A stretch of DNA of 54,472 bases from Deltaproteobacteria bacterium (GTDB lineage: Bacteria > Desulfobacterota > Syntrophia > Syntrophales > JAAYKM01), in NCBI GenBank assembly GCA_012522415.1, contig JAAYKM010000075.1, positions 1-54,472 of the forward strand, written 5' to 3'. How positions within the stretch are numbered: the first letter of the stretch is position 1; each line of letters starts with the position of its first letter. The position numbers were made by a program, and so were the translations under genes. The notes beneath the pieces were generated by a model that saw nothing but the letters and a program-made list of their open reading frames with translations, was not told the DNA's origin and searched no databases. Of the stretch, positions 7,967 to 18,223 are shown one piece after another.

Positions 7967-9214
7967 TTGAATCCGAGGACAAAATACTTCATTCTCCTGC
8001 TGCTTCTCGCCGCAAACCTTCTCAATTACATCGATCGACAGATTCTGTATGCGATTTTCCCCCTCATCAAGGCGGATTTCCATCTTTCGGACACGCAACT
8101 CGGTCTTCTCGGCTCCGCGTTCATGCTCTCCTACATGGTCTTCGCCCCGCTTTTGGGATGGATCGGCGACCATGTACGCCATGCCCGCCTGGCATCGGGC
8201 GGTCTGACCCTCTGGAGTGCGGCCACGGCCCTGTCCGGTCTTGCCGGCTCCTACCCGCTGCTGCTTTTTTCACGTTCCCTCGTCGGGGTCGGGGAAGCGA
8301 GTTTCGGCGTGGTTTCGCCGGCCATGCTCTCGGCGGTTTTCCCTCGGGAGGCCCGCGGCCGGGTGTTGTCCTTCTTCTATCTGGCCATCCCCGTGGGCAG
8401 CGCCCTGGGTTACCTCCTTGGGGGCATACTGGGGTTTCACTTCGGATGGCAGGCGGCGTTTCTCCTGGTCGCCCTGCCCGGCCTTTTCCTGGCCGCTCCC
8501 CTGTGGTTCATCCCCCAGTCCCATCTCCCCGTTCGGAATCGGGGCGGCGCAGCCGGCAAAGGGAAGTCCGCCGTGAATCCCTATTTATCGCTTTTCCGCA
8601 ACCGCTCCTACATGCTCAACGCCATGGCCATGGCGGCGATGACTTTCGCCCTGGGCGGGCTGGCCCAGTGGATACCGACCTTCCTCTATCGATATCATCA
8701 CCTCAACATCATGGAAGCCAACACGGCCTTCGGAGGCATCACCGTCGCCGCCGGCATCTGCGGCACCCTGGCGGGCGGATGGATGGGGGACTTCTTTCAG
8801 AAAAAAACAAAGAAGGGATACCTTCTCGTCTCCGCCGCGGGCTTTTTCCTGAGCATCCCCTGTTGTGTTTTTGCCATTGCAACCCCCGATTTCCATACCT
8901 GCATGATTGCGATCTTTCTGGCCGAATGCCTCCTCTTTCTCAATACGGGCCCCCTGAACACCATCATCGTGAACGTCTCCCATCCGTTTCATCGTGCCAC
9001 CGCCTTCGCCCTGAACATCTTCATCATCCACGCCCTCGGTGACGCGATCTCCCCTTCCGTAATCGGTTGGCTTTCCGATCTGTCCGGACTCCGTTCGTCC
9101 CTCCTGACGGCCCCCCTTTTCATCTTCTTCGCCCTGCTCTTTTGTCTTGCCTGCTGCCGTTTCATCGATGCGGACATGGCCCGTGCCGAACAGGCGGATG
9201 AAAACCTTTCGTAA
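7967..9214 (+). CDS. MFS transporter, Spinster-like
   Basis: This 415-residue integral membrane protein has about 12 hydrophobic segments. The first carries NYIDRQILYAIFPLI, and the loop after TM2 has GWIGDHVRHARL, the MFS motif A position. The region around VGVGEASFGVVSPAM is typical of the Spinster/Spns branch, whose bacterial members move small organic anions, drugs or lipids. The substrate is unknown. The best-fitting start is TTG at 7967 with no strong Shine-Dalgarno, so the N-terminus is uncertain by a few residues. The HAD gene follows 44 bp downstream on the same strand. Confidence 0.8.
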   Translation: MNPRTKYFILLLLLAANLLNYIDRQILYAIFPLIKADFHLSDTQLGLLGSAFMLSYMVFAPLLGWIGDHVRHARLASGGLTLWSAATALSGLAGSYPLLLFSRSLVGVGEASFGVVSPAMLSAVFPREARGRVLSFFYLAIPVGSALGYLLGGILGFHFGWQAAFLLVALPGLFLAAPLWFIPQSHLPVRNRGGAAGKGKSAVNPYLSLFRNRSYMLNAMAMAAMTFALGGLAQWIPTFLYRYHHLNIMEANTAFGGITVAAGICGTLAGGWMGDFFQKKTKKGYLLVSAAGFFLSIPCCVFAIATPDFHTCMIAIFLAECLLFLNTGPLNTIIVNVSHPFHRATAFALNIFIIHALGDAISPSVIGWLSDLSGLRSSLLTAPLFIFFALLFCLACCRFIDADMARAEQADENLS

Positions 9215-9258
9215 ACAAAAGCCTTGTCCTTTATCCAGCAAAGGTCGATAATCCCCGC

Positions 9259-9951
9259 ATGAACGAAAGGAAATCCCCTCTTCCCTCAATCGAAGCCGTT
9301 GTCTTTGACTTCGACGGCACCCTGGCCGAATTGCACCTCGATTTCGGACACATGCGCGCCGCGATTCTCGATCTCCTCGGTTCCTACGGGTTGCAATCCC
9401 GTGAATTCGAGCATTTGTACCTCCTGGAAATGATCGAGGCCGGAGAAAGACGGGTTGCGGAAAGCGCCATCGAAAGAGGCAAAGCCTTCCGGACAGAGGC
9501 CATGCTGTGCATCGAAAGGATGGAAGTTCAGGCGGCCAGGCAATCCCGCCTGTACGACGGCGTCAAGGGCATGCTGTCCTTTATCCGGAACGAATCGATC
9601 TTGACGGGCATCATTACCAGAAACTGCCATCGGGCCGTTGAAACGGTCTTCCCCGATTATACCCGCTATGTCGATGCGCTGCTCAGCCGCGAGATGACCA
9701 GGCGTGTCAAGCCCGACCCGGGCCACCTGGCCGAGCTGCTCGCCCATTTGCAGATCGACGCCGACCGGGTCCGGATGGTGGGCGATCACCCCATCGACAT
9801 CCAGGTCGGCAAGAAACTGGGTACATACACCGCCGCCGTTCTAACGGGAACGGGCAAACCTGAAGAACTCCAACGGGCACAACCGGATTTTCTCATGGGG
9901 CACGTCCTGGAAATCCTGGACATCATTCCCTTCGCTCATCAAAACCCATAG
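9259..9951 (+). CDS. HAD-superfamily phosphatase (phosphoglycolate phosphatase-like)
   Basis: This 230-residue protein has the four HAD motifs in order: DFDGT (Asp17 nucleophile, Asp19), the Thr in ITRNCH, the Lys in VKPDP, and GDHPIDI for the metal-binding acid. The helical cap between motifs I and II puts it in the Gph/β-phosphoglucomutase group. The usual reaction is hydrolysis of a small phosphate ester. The substrate cannot be told. It lies between the MFS and phosphohexomutase genes on the same strand. Confidence 0.8.
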   Translation: MNERKSPLPSIEAVVFDFDGTLAELHLDFGHMRAAILDLLGSYGLQSREFEHLYLLEMIEAGERRVAESAIERGKAFRTEAMLCIERMEVQAARQSRLYDGVKGMLSFIRNESILTGIITRNCHRAVETVFPDYTRYVDALLSREMTRRVKPDPGHLAELLAHLQIDADRVRMVGDHPIDIQVGKKLGTYTAAVLTGTGKPEELQRAQPDFLMGHVLEILDIIPFAHQNP

Positions 9952-10082
9952 CCCCGCCGCCATGATACCCCCCGTTTTTGGTTGACTTCCTGACCGGGAA
10001 AGGATTAAGAGAAGCTCCAATTCGGGGCCCGTGCTTCTCATCACTCCGAAACAGGGGCCTGTCTTGATTTTGAGGAGTCGTG

Positions 10083-11444
10083 ATGATCAACAGGGACGTT
10101 TTTCGTGAATATGACATCCGGGGGGTGGTCGATACGGACCTGACTCCGGAATTCGTTCTGCGGCTCGGCCGCGCGATCGGCACCTGCGCCCGCGACGGGG
10201 CGGTGCAAACACTCGCCCTCGGACGGGATTGCCGCCTCAGCTCGGAAAACCTGCACGAAACCCTGAAGCGGGGGCTGAATCTTGCCGGGGTCGATGTCCT
10301 CGATATCGGACTGTGCACAACACCCATGCTCTATTTTGCAATTCGTCATCTGCGCACGGGGGGCGGCGTCATGATCACCGGCAGTCATAACCCTCCGGAT
10401 TTTAACGGTTTCAAGATATGCATCGGACCGGATACGATTTATGGTGACGCGATCCAGCGCCTTTATGAAGTCATGGTGAAGGGTGCTTTTGCCGCCGGAA
10501 CGGGCCGTTCCACCCGGACGGATATGGCAGAGGCCTATGGGGATTATCTTTTTCGTAACGTCGAAATCAAAAACCCCCCGTCCATCGCCCTGGACGGAGG
10601 CAACGGTACGGGTGGACTCTTCGCGCTTCCCCTGCTGCGCCGCTTCGGCTGTCGTGTCATGGACATCCATTGTGATCCGGACGGCCGTTTCCCCAATCAC
10701 TTCCCCGATCCCACCGTCCCCGAAAACCTGAAGGACCTGATTCGCCTTGTAAAGGAGAAAAAGGCAGACCTTGGAATCGGCTACGACGGTGATGCCGACC
10801 GGATCGGTGTCGTGACGGACCGGGGTGACATCCTTTGGGGCGATGAGCTGCTTATCCTCTTTTCCCGGTTCGTTCTGGAAGCCACTCCCGGAGCGACGGT
10901 TATCGGCGACGTCAAGTGTTCACAGAAGCTCTACGACGATATCGCCGCGCGGGGCGGCCGTCCGATCATGTGGAAAGTGGGACATTCATTGATCAAGGAA
11001 AAAATGAAAACGGAAGGGGCCCTCCTGGCGGGAGAGATGAGCGGGCATGTTTTTTTCGCGGACCGTTATTTCGGCTACGACGACGCCACATACGCGACGC
11101 TCCGGCTTCTGGAGATTCTTTCCCGGACAGGCGCTAAATTGAGCGAGATGCTGGATGACCTGCCGAGGACCTTTTCGACGCCGGAAATCCGTGTGAACTG
11201 CCCGGACGCCGTCAAGTTTCGTGTCGTCGAGGCCGTCAAGGCGGATTTTGGGGAAAAATACGCCGTCAACACGATCGACGGTCTGCGCATCACATTTCCC
11301 GACGGATGGGGCTTGCTTCGGCCTTCCAATACGCAGCCCGTTGTCGTTTTGAGGTTTGAATCGGAGACGGAGAGCGGGCTTCAGGCGATACGGGATCTTT
11401 TTGAATCCGCCCTCCGGGAGAAAATGGACGAACTGGTGCCGTGA
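10083..11444 (+). CDS. Phosphomannomutase/phosphoglucomutase (AlgC/ManB type)
   Basis: The enzyme interconverts hexose 6-phosphate and 1-phosphate, feeding nucleotide-sugar synthesis for LPS or exopolysaccharide. All four active-site loops are visible: the phosphoserine loop TGSHNPPD (Ser101), the metal loop DGDADR (235-240), the sugar loop GEMSGH, and the phosphate loop RPSNTQP near the C-terminus. At 453 residues it is full length for the family. I chose ATG at 10083 rather than the GTG directly before it because GAGGAG then sits 5 bases upstream. A possible promoter (TTGACT, 17 bp, TTAAGA) lies at 9982-10010. Confidence 0.9.
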   Translation: MINRDVFREYDIRGVVDTDLTPEFVLRLGRAIGTCARDGAVQTLALGRDCRLSSENLHETLKRGLNLAGVDVLDIGLCTTPMLYFAIRHLRTGGGVMITGSHNPPDFNGFKICIGPDTIYGDAIQRLYEVMVKGAFAAGTGRSTRTDMAEAYGDYLFRNVEIKNPPSIALDGGNGTGGLFALPLLRRFGCRVMDIHCDPDGRFPNHFPDPTVPENLKDLIRLVKEKKADLGIGYDGDADRIGVVTDRGDILWGDELLILFSRFVLEATPGATVIGDVKCSQKLYDDIAARGGRPIMWKVGHSLIKEKMKTEGALLAGEMSGHVFFADRYFGYDDATYATLRLLEILSRTGAKLSEMLDDLPRTFSTPEIRVNCPDAVKFRVVEAVKADFGEKYAVNTIDGLRITFPDGWGLLRPSNTQPVVVLRFESETESGLQAIRDLFESALREKMDELVP

Positions 11445-11557
11445 ACCATGCCCGGCCGTCGGAAGGGGCACGACCCTGACATGGAAGAGGCAGCCGTAAT
11501 ACGAGAGGTTGTTCACGAAAAAGCCATAAACGAAGGCGAAATCTCATTAGAACAGGC

Positions 11558-14287
11558 TCATTTTTTCTCCAGCCCTCTCAGCAGGCCGTCCATCTTTTGC
11601 AGCTCCTCACCGTAACCGGTCCAGTTGTTCTGGCGAAGCATTTCCTGGGCCTTGCGGTAATGCCTGAGCGCTTCCAGGGCGATTTCCCTGTCTGTCTGAA
11701 CCCTGCTGGCGGGGGTCGATGCCGGAACGGCGTCGATCGTTTCCTCCTTCGGCAGTTGTCCGCCGAATATTCTTTGCAGAGACAGGTCTAAATTATCCTC
11801 CATGGCGATTGTATTGCCGTATGCGACAATGACGCGTTTCAGCTCCGGCAGTTGCCCCTTTTCCGCGGCCAGGTACAACGGCTCGACGTAAAGAATCGAT
11901 TTCTCGATGGGAATGGCCAACAGGCTGCCCCTGATCACCTGGGACCCACTCTGATTCCAAAGGGATAACTGTTTCGATATTTCCGTATCCTGATCGATTC
12001 TGGCCTCGATCTGGCGCGGACCATAGACAAGTCTTTGTTTTGGAAAGCTGTAAACGATGAGCTTGCCATAGTTCGGCGCGTCACATCGCGCCGCCATCCA
12101 GGCTGACATGTTGTCCTTGTTGCTCGGCGTGAACGGGAGCATCAAAATGAACTCTTCCATATCTCCTTCCGGAAGCTTCATGATGGTGTAATAAGGCTCC
12201 ATTTCCTGTTCCCCCGCTCCCGTCGCTTTTCCGGGGACGGCCCACAGGTCCTCCTTGTTGTAAAACACCTGGGGATCCTCCATGTGATAGGCGCGATACA
12301 TCATCGTCTGAATACTCAGCATACCCTGCGGATATCGGACATGGGATTTCAATTCATCCGGCATCTCGCTGAATGTCCGGAACATGGTGGGAAAGATTCG
12401 GGAATAGGTCTGGATGATCGGGTCGGTCTCATCGCTGATATACAGGCTGACCGTTCCGTCATAGGCATCAATGACGGCCTTCAACGAGTTCCGGACATAA
12501 TTGCCCACCCCTTCCACCGGTTCCGAATAGGGGAAACGGTCCGTCACGGTATAGCCGTCAATAATCCAAAGCAAGCGCCCCTCCCGGGAAATGACCATGT
12601 AGGGGTCCGCATCAATTTTCAGAAAGGGAACAATTTTCGTGATCCGTTCCTTAATGCGCCGATGGTACATGACCCGGGTTTCATTGGTGATGTCGTCGGA
12701 AAGCAGAATGGTAACCGATCCGAAGCGGACGGCGTAAAGCATCTTCCGCCAGAACGTCAGGGGAACCCCCCCTTTTCCCTGATATTTGGAATAGACGTTT
12801 TTATCCCCTACCGGGTAATCGAATTCCGGTCTTTTCCCTCCAACGAACACATATTCGTTCGACTGTTCACCGTAATAAATTTCCGGTCTTGTAACCCTGA
12901 TATTCGTCGTGGCAACGGGGGGAATATCCTTGATGAAGAATTCCGGAAGCCCTTCCGTGGTTACCCGGTTGACAGGACCGAGGACCACCCCGTACCCGTG
13001 GGTGTATGTCAGATGTTCGTTGACCCAGGTTCGTGACGGCAAAGCGTTGTAGGACAATTCCCGGGGGGAAAGCATGACCTGGCGGTATTCGTTGTTGATC
13101 AGGTATCGGTCGTTATCCACATCAATAAACTTGTAATAGGTACGGATTTCCTGCAACTGGCTGTAGGTCTGCAGCAATGCCGCATGTTCCCACAAGCGGA
13201 TGTTTTTAATGGTGAGGTCGTTCCTGCGTAAATCATCCAGGGTGAGGTTCGTTTCGACGGGAAATTCCCTGTTCTCGATATCACTTAAGTTGAAGGCCAT
13301 GCGGGTGTATCGGATGTTATGTTCCAGATAGGGCTTTTCCAGGACGATTTCATTCGGCAACACTTTGAATTTCTGTACAAAATTTGGATAAAGGCCCTTC
13401 CCGATGAAAGAAACGGCCAACAGCAGGGCAACTGCGGCCGCGGGAATCTTCCAGTTATTCGTGAAAATATAGGCAAGTATGGACAAGCCCGCGAGAAAAT
13501 TCATAAGGATCATGAGCCTGAGAACGCCAGCCTGGGTGGTCGTGTCCGTATATCCAGGGCCGAACACAACGCCCCGTTTGGCATAGAGCAGGTGGTACAG
13601 ATCTATCCACGCCCCGATGATGCCGATAAAAAACATGCAGGCCAAAAGAATCAGCAGGTGGTTGCGCACGGGCTGTGTGACCTTCCAGGTTCGCGGCGGA
13701 ATGAACATGAAGGTTCCCCGAATAAAGTAAACGATACCGGTGCCGATGATGGCGAGTATGAGAATGAATGAGATCCACCGATACACGCTGACCACAAAGG
13801 GCAGATGGAATACATAAAAACCGATATCCTTCTGATAAAGGGGATCATGAGAACCGAAGGGGAGTCCCTGGAAGAAAAGAAGGTATTCCCGCCAGTGAAC
13901 GGATGCGTTCATGCCTATGAAAATGGAGAATACAACGGAAACGATAAGAATGAGAGGAACGAGGGAACGCTCGCCGATCAACCGCAGGGAGGGAATTTGT
14001 GTGCCCATGAGGTCGGCGGAGTTGTTTTTCACGCCGATCTTCTCCGCAAGATATAAGTTGCCGCCAAACAGTACCAGAAATAATACGCCGACCAGGCCCC
14101 CAACGGTCAATTTGGCGAAGAGGGTAATCCAGAACGTTTTTTCATACCCGACTTCCTGAAACCAGAACCAATCGGTGATGACCCACGCCGTCTCAAAAAA
14201 GCCGACAACAACAATCAGGAGGATGACAAACAGAGCGGTCCTGATTTTTTGCTTCCATTGTCCGGGTTCCCTGAATCTTCTAATCAT
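11558..14287 (-). CDS. UPF0182 family large integral membrane protein
   Basis: The start at 14287 is preferred over one 144 bases upstream because GGGAGGT lies 4-5 bases before it. The product is then 909 residues, the usual size for UPF0182. The first ~330 residues contain about seven hydrophobic segments, including one with WFWFQEVGYEKTFW, a signature I associate with this family. The rest is a large soluble domain, probably extracytoplasmic, ending in a helical tail. The function of the family is unknown. It is transcribed convergently with the phosphohexomutase and divergently from the APH-kinase fusion. Confidence 0.85.
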   Translation of the reverse strand: MIRRFREPGQWKQKIRTALFVILLIVVVGFFETAWVITDWFWFQEVGYEKTFWITLFAKLTVGGLVGVLFLVLFGGNLYLAEKIGVKNNSADLMGTQIPSLRLIGERSLVPLILIVSVVFSIFIGMNASVHWREYLLFFQGLPFGSHDPLYQKDIGFYVFHLPFVVSVYRWISFILILAIIGTGIVYFIRGTFMFIPPRTWKVTQPVRNHLLILLACMFFIGIIGAWIDLYHLLYAKRGVVFGPGYTDTTTQAGVLRLMILMNFLAGLSILAYIFTNNWKIPAAAVALLLAVSFIGKGLYPNFVQKFKVLPNEIVLEKPYLEHNIRYTRMAFNLSDIENREFPVETNLTLDDLRRNDLTIKNIRLWEHAALLQTYSQLQEIRTYYKFIDVDNDRYLINNEYRQVMLSPRELSYNALPSRTWVNEHLTYTHGYGVVLGPVNRVTTEGLPEFFIKDIPPVATTNIRVTRPEIYYGEQSNEYVFVGGKRPEFDYPVGDKNVYSKYQGKGGVPLTFWRKMLYAVRFGSVTILLSDDITNETRVMYHRRIKERITKIVPFLKIDADPYMVISREGRLLWIIDGYTVTDRFPYSEPVEGVGNYVRNSLKAVIDAYDGTVSLYISDETDPIIQTYSRIFPTMFRTFSEMPDELKSHVRYPQGMLSIQTMMYRAYHMEDPQVFYNKEDLWAVPGKATGAGEQEMEPYYTIMKLPEGDMEEFILMLPFTPSNKDNMSAWMAARCDAPNYGKLIVYSFPKQRLVYGPRQIEARIDQDTEISKQLSLWNQSGSQVIRGSLLAIPIEKSILYVEPLYLAAEKGQLPELKRVIVAYGNTIAMEDNLDLSLQRIFGGQLPKEETIDAVPASTPASRVQTDREIALEALRHYRKAQEMLRQNNWTGYGEELQKMDGLLRGLEKK

Positions 14288-14511
14288 TGCACCTCCCGTT
14301 TTCCAATATTCGGCCCTCCCTATCACACGATCCGCACGGACATACCCGCCAAAAGACACGGTCCCATTTCGACATCCGGGACGAGCCACCAGCATGACGG
14401 TAAACCTAACAGATTCGCATTTTATCTTCAAATGCTAATTTCATCTTGATTGAATGGACTCATTCCATTAGATTACCCGGTGTAGAAGACTGATCCTGAG
14501 GATACGATTCA

Positions 14512-16086
14512 ATGATGCAGAATATTGTGGCCGAAGCCATGTCCGATCCCGCCTTTTATCCATTTCATACCGAATCGGTGGAAGTCATTCAGACACATAT
14601 TTCCTGGGTGTTTATCGCCGGCGATGAAGTTTTTAAAGTAAAAAAAGCCGTTAATTTCGGTTTTCTGGATTTTACGACACGCGAAAAAAGAAAATTTTAC
14701 TGTGAGGAAGAGGTTCGGCTGAATCGCCGGCTGGCGCCGCAGGTTTACCTGGGTGTCGTGGAAATCTCCATCGACGAAACGGGGAAGCCTGTTTTGGCCG
14801 GGGAGGGAACGGCCGTCGAATACGCCGTCCACATGAATAAAGTTCCCGCCGACAGAATGCTGAAAAAACTCCTGTCACGACCGGATTTCGAACCCGCTGT
14901 CATCACCGCCGTCGCGGGAAAGCTTGCTGATTTTCACCGTAAGGCGGATACCGGCGGCCTGATCGATGAAACAGGGGGACTTGAAACCGTTCGCCGCAAC
15001 CACGAGGAGAATTTCTCGCAAACCGAACCGTTTATCGGCATCACCCTGTCCGCCTTCCGCCACGCCTTCATCCGCTCCTACGCCCGGGCATTTCTTTCGG
15101 ATCATGAACCGCTCTTCCGCAGGCGGGTGAAGGAACACAGAATTCGCGATTGCCACGGCGATCTGCACCTTGAGCATATCGTCGTCGATGGCGAGGAAAT
15201 CATTATTTTCGACTGCATCGAGTTCAACGAACGGTTCCGCTTCACCGATGTGGCCGCGGAAACGGCTTTCCTGGCCATGGATCTCGATTTCAACGGATAC
15301 AGTGACTTATCCCGGTTCTTTATCCAGGCTTACATCGACGCGTCCGACGACCGGGAAATCTCCACCTTGACCCGTTTTTACCAGTGCTACTATGCCTTTG
15401 TCCGTGGCAAAGTGACGGGTTTCCGCCTTCAGGACACCCAGGGCAGTGGGGACGACGGCGAAGCAACAACCCAAACGGCTATGCGATACTTTGATTTCGC
15501 CTTCTCCTATGCTTTTTCCTTTCCCAGGCCGACCCTGCTCATCATGGCTGGATTGATGGGCAGCGGGAAAAGTGTGATCGCGGGGGAATTGTCCCGGCTT
15601 ACGGGCGCCAAAGTGATCCGAATGGACGTAATCCGCAAGGAGTCGTGCGGCATCGAACCGACGGAACGGCGTCTGGACGACTTCGCCGAGGGGATTTACA
15701 GTGAGGATTTCTCACGCCATATCTATGAAAAGGCCCTGGCCTCCGCAAAGGATATGCTCGCGGCGGGAGAATCCGTCATCGTCGATGCGTCTTTCAAAAG
15801 GGGCATGTACCGTGCGGCAGCGCGCGAGGCGGCAGACCGTGTCGAGGCGGATTTTTTTGTCCTGGAATGCGTCTGCTCGGACACCTGCGCCCGGGAAAGG
15901 TTGGCCATGAGACTTCTGGACAAGAACGAGGCGTCGGATGGACGCCCGGAAATTTACGACGCCCAAAAGGCGGATTTTGAGTCCATATCCGAATGTGAAC
16001 CGGGCACCCATCTGCAAATCAACACAGAGGACAGTCTGGGTGATTGCGTGGATCGTGCAATCGCTTTTCTGACACAGACCCCATAG
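14512..16086 (+). CDS. Aminoglycoside-phosphotransferase-like/P-loop kinase fusion
   Basis: This 524-residue two-domain protein combines two enzyme folds. The N-terminal ~330 residues resemble the APH/choline-kinase fold: the catalytic loop HGDLHLEHI (from residue 215) and the metal site IIFDCIEFNERFRF. The C-terminal part is an AAA_33-type zeta-toxin/kinase-like ATPase with Walker A GLMGSGKS (347-354). Proteins of this layout (COG2187 plus COG0645) are widespread in proteobacteria. They are usually called uncharacterised; they need not confer antibiotic resistance. The natural substrate is unknown. Confidence 0.8.
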   Translation: MMQNIVAEAMSDPAFYPFHTESVEVIQTHISWVFIAGDEVFKVKKAVNFGFLDFTTREKRKFYCEEEVRLNRRLAPQVYLGVVEISIDETGKPVLAGEGTAVEYAVHMNKVPADRMLKKLLSRPDFEPAVITAVAGKLADFHRKADTGGLIDETGGLETVRRNHEENFSQTEPFIGITLSAFRHAFIRSYARAFLSDHEPLFRRRVKEHRIRDCHGDLHLEHIVVDGEEIIIFDCIEFNERFRFTDVAAETAFLAMDLDFNGYSDLSRFFIQAYIDASDDREISTLTRFYQCYYAFVRGKVTGFRLQDTQGSGDDGEATTQTAMRYFDFAFSYAFSFPRPTLLIMAGLMGSGKSVIAGELSRLTGAKVIRMDVIRKESCGIEPTERRLDDFAEGIYSEDFSRHIYEKALASAKDMLAAGESVIVDASFKRGMYRAAAREAADRVEADFFVLECVCSDTCARERLAMRLLDKNEASDGRPEIYDAQKADFESISECEPGTHLQINTEDSLGDCVDRAIAFLTQTP

Positions 16087-16102
16087 GCCATTCCAGGCAC
16101 TT

Positions 16103-16972
16103 TCAGGATTTCGTCACCAAATCCGAAAAGAATTCAGCGCTTCCTTCGGGTCCCGATATGTACCCATCTTCTTCATCCGGCAAGGGATCGGCTGTTGGCG
16201 ACGGAGGCTCCTCGTTCGTCTGTTGCGGCAACCCGTCCGGTTCCTGCTTCATTTTCCCGTCCGCCTCCCCCTTCACTCCCGTTTTTGTTTTTTCGTTTTC
16301 CGCCCTTTCTTCAGACAGCATACGTCGGGTTTCCGTAATGTAATACTTTACCTTGTAATCAAGACCGATATTCGGAAAATCCCGGGCGATGACTTCGAAC
16401 CTTTTTAAGGCAGCCTTGTATTTCTTGCTCTTGAAATAAAACTTGCCGATGTAAAATTCGTTTTCGGCGAGTTTTGTTTTAACCTCCCGAAGCATCTTCT
16501 GGGCCATGACGACAAACTGGCTTTTGGGGTAACGTGACAGCAATCTTTCAAAATCGGCTTTGGCCTTCCAGGTTTCCGTCTGATCCCTGTCAATGGTGTC
16601 GATCATTTGATAGCGGCTCATGCCCATCTGGTACATGGCGTACGGAACGTTCTCGTCCGTCGGATGACGGTTGATAAATTCATCGTAGGCCAGGTAGGCA
16701 TCGGTGTAGGACTTCTTGCTGTAGTGCGCATCGGCAATCCCGATTTCCGCCAGAACGGAAATTTCTTCCAGAGGGTATTCATCCTTCAGGCGCTGGAATA
16801 TGGTGATGGCCTTTTCATATTTTTTCTTCTGGTAGAGTTCGCTTCCCTTTTGATAAAGGCCCACCGGCGTGGATCGGGTCATGCTCTTGTCCTGCATCCA
16901 ACCGAGCCACGAACAACCGGAAATCAGCACCGATAAGGTCAGACAAACCACAAAGACGAAACTGCGTTTCAT
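16103..16972 (-). CDS. bamD: Outer-membrane assembly lipoprotein BamD
   Basis: BamD is the essential lipoprotein of the BAM complex that inserts β-barrels into the outer membrane. The precursor has a signal with lipobox LISGC (Cys20). TPR-like repeats follow, with the typical ALYQKGSEL-type opening here as GLYQKGSELYQKKKYEKAI and a later VMAQKMLREVKTKLAENE region that is strongly BamD-like. At 289 residues it is longer than E. coli BamD (245) because of an acidic, proline-rich, low-complexity C-terminal tail from about residue 235. TAGGAG lies 5 bases before the ATG. It follows trxA by 19 bp on the same strand. Confidence 0.85.
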   Translation of the reverse strand: MKRSFVFVVCLTLSVLISGCSWLGWMQDKSMTRSTPVGLYQKGSELYQKKKYEKAITIFQRLKDEYPLEEISVLAEIGIADAHYSKKSYTDAYLAYDEFINRHPTDENVPYAMYQMGMSRYQMIDTIDRDQTETWKAKADFERLLSRYPKSQFVVMAQKMLREVKTKLAENEFYIGKFYFKSKKYKAALKRFEVIARDFPNIGLDYKVKYYITETRRMLSEERAENEKTKTGVKGEADGKMKQEPDGLPQQTNEEPPSPTADPLPDEEDGYISGPEGSAEFFSDLVTKS

Positions 16973-16991
16973 GTTGGCTCCTACCCCACGA

Positions 16992-17324
16992 TTACAGGGC
17001 TTTTTTTATGAACTCTTCCAAACGCTCCTTCGCCACGAGACCGACGAGTCTTTCCACGGGCTCGCCGTCCTTGAACAGAATCAACGTGGGAATGCTCATG
17101 ACGCCGTACTGGGCGGTCACCTTGGGGTTGTCGTCGATATTGATCTTGCTCACCCTGACCTGGCCTTTAAACTGGTCGGCCACTTCCTCGATGATCGGGC
17201 CTAAGGCGCGGCACGGCCCGCACCAGTTTGCCCAGAAATCAACCAAAGCCGGTTTATCGGCCTTCAAAATATCCGTTTCAAAGGTATCATCCGTCACATG
17301 CAGAATTGCTTGATTATCCGTCAT
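16992..17324 (-). CDS. trxA: Thioredoxin
   Basis: This 110-residue cytoplasmic thioredoxin has the classical active site WCGPC (Cys35, Cys38), the cis-proline loop SIPTLILF and a C-terminal EFIKKAL helix. I chose the ATG at 17324 because an upstream extension would add 17 charged residues absent from the family. It reduces protein disulfides using thioredoxin reductase, which is not in the window. It is the first gene of a probable two-gene unit with bamD. Confidence 0.9.
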   Translation of the reverse strand: MTDNQAILHVTDDTFETDILKADKPALVDFWANWCGPCRALGPIIEEVADQFKGQVRVSKINIDDNPKVTAQYGVMSIPTLILFKDGEPVERLVGLVAKERLEEFIKKAL

Positions 17325-17476
17325 GTCTCCGCTTCCTCCATCCTTCATTTTCATTTTAATTCGCTTATGACACAAATTTTACAATGAAGTCAAACGCTAT
17401 TTGGCCTTTCATCGGCAGGTGGGTTTTGACTTCTCCATTGGGGATATGCTATGCAACAGGCAAAAAAGAGGAACAC

Positions 17477-18223
17477 ATGATGAGCAAACTGGCCGTTCTA
17501 TCGGGAACCATACCCATTCTGAACGGGCCCATTTTCGCCCGTTTGGAAAAATCATACCCTGGGGACGGGTCAGTTGCACCCGAGGTGTTCACCGGGGACG
17601 ATTTTCTTTTCATCAGCCGTGATGGCCGCCCTGGCGGCGATTTTACGCCCCCTCATCTCGTGAATCATCTTGCCCACTTCCAGACCCTGTCGGAGCTGAA
17701 CGTGAATGAAGTAATCGGTATTTACTCGACGGGATCCCTGAAAGCGGATTTACAGCCGGGCACCCTGGTTGTCCCCGACGATTTCATCTGCCTGTACCCG
17801 ACACCGACTTCCGTGACCGACACGCCGAAGCATATCACGCCGGTCATGGACGACGGCGTCCGCCGGGAGCTGATCCGGGCGGCCCATGAACTGTCCGCGC
17901 CGGTCCGTGATGGAGGGGTCTATTGGCAGACATCGGGCCCCAGGCTGGAAACCAAAGCCGAAATTGGCCTGATGGCCGGGACGGCCGATATCGTGGGGAT
18001 GCCCCTGGCCAGCGAGGCCGTATTGGCCAGAGAATTCGGCATGGCCTTCGGTGCGCTCTGTTCCGTCGATAATTACGCACACGGAATAGCCGGCGGAACA
18101 TTGGATGAGTTGGATATTCGCGTACAGGCGGCACGCAACGCGGAAATCATCGGTAAAATCGTCAGTCGTTATATCGAGAACTTCCGGCTCAGAAAGCCCC
18201 CAACTGGCAGGGTTTTATCTTGA
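17477..18223 (+). CDS. MTA phosphorylase / purine nucleoside phosphorylase family protein
   Basis: From the ATG at 17477 (AAAGAGGAA 6 bases upstream) the product is 248 residues. Recognisable family segments are GSLKADLQPGTLVVPDDFI, TSGPRLETKAEI and IVGMPLASEAVLAREFGM, the last containing the substrate-binding Met and catalytic region of MTAP/PNP. These enzymes phosphorolyse 5'-methylthioadenosine or purine nucleosides in the methionine-salvage or purine pathways. Substitution of the usual TEGPRF by TSGPRL leaves substrate choice open. Its 3' end overlaps the convergent CQLG-protein gene by 35 bp. Confidence 0.8.
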   Translation: MMSKLAVLSGTIPILNGPIFARLEKSYPGDGSVAPEVFTGDDFLFISRDGRPGGDFTPPHLVNHLAHFQTLSELNVNEVIGIYSTGSLKADLQPGTLVVPDDFICLYPTPTSVTDTPKHITPVMDDGVRRELIRAAHELSAPVRDGGVYWQTSGPRLETKAEIGLMAGTADIVGMPLASEAVLAREFGMAFGALCSVDNYAHGIAGGTLDELDIRVQAARNAEIIGKIVSRYIENFRLRKPPTGRVLS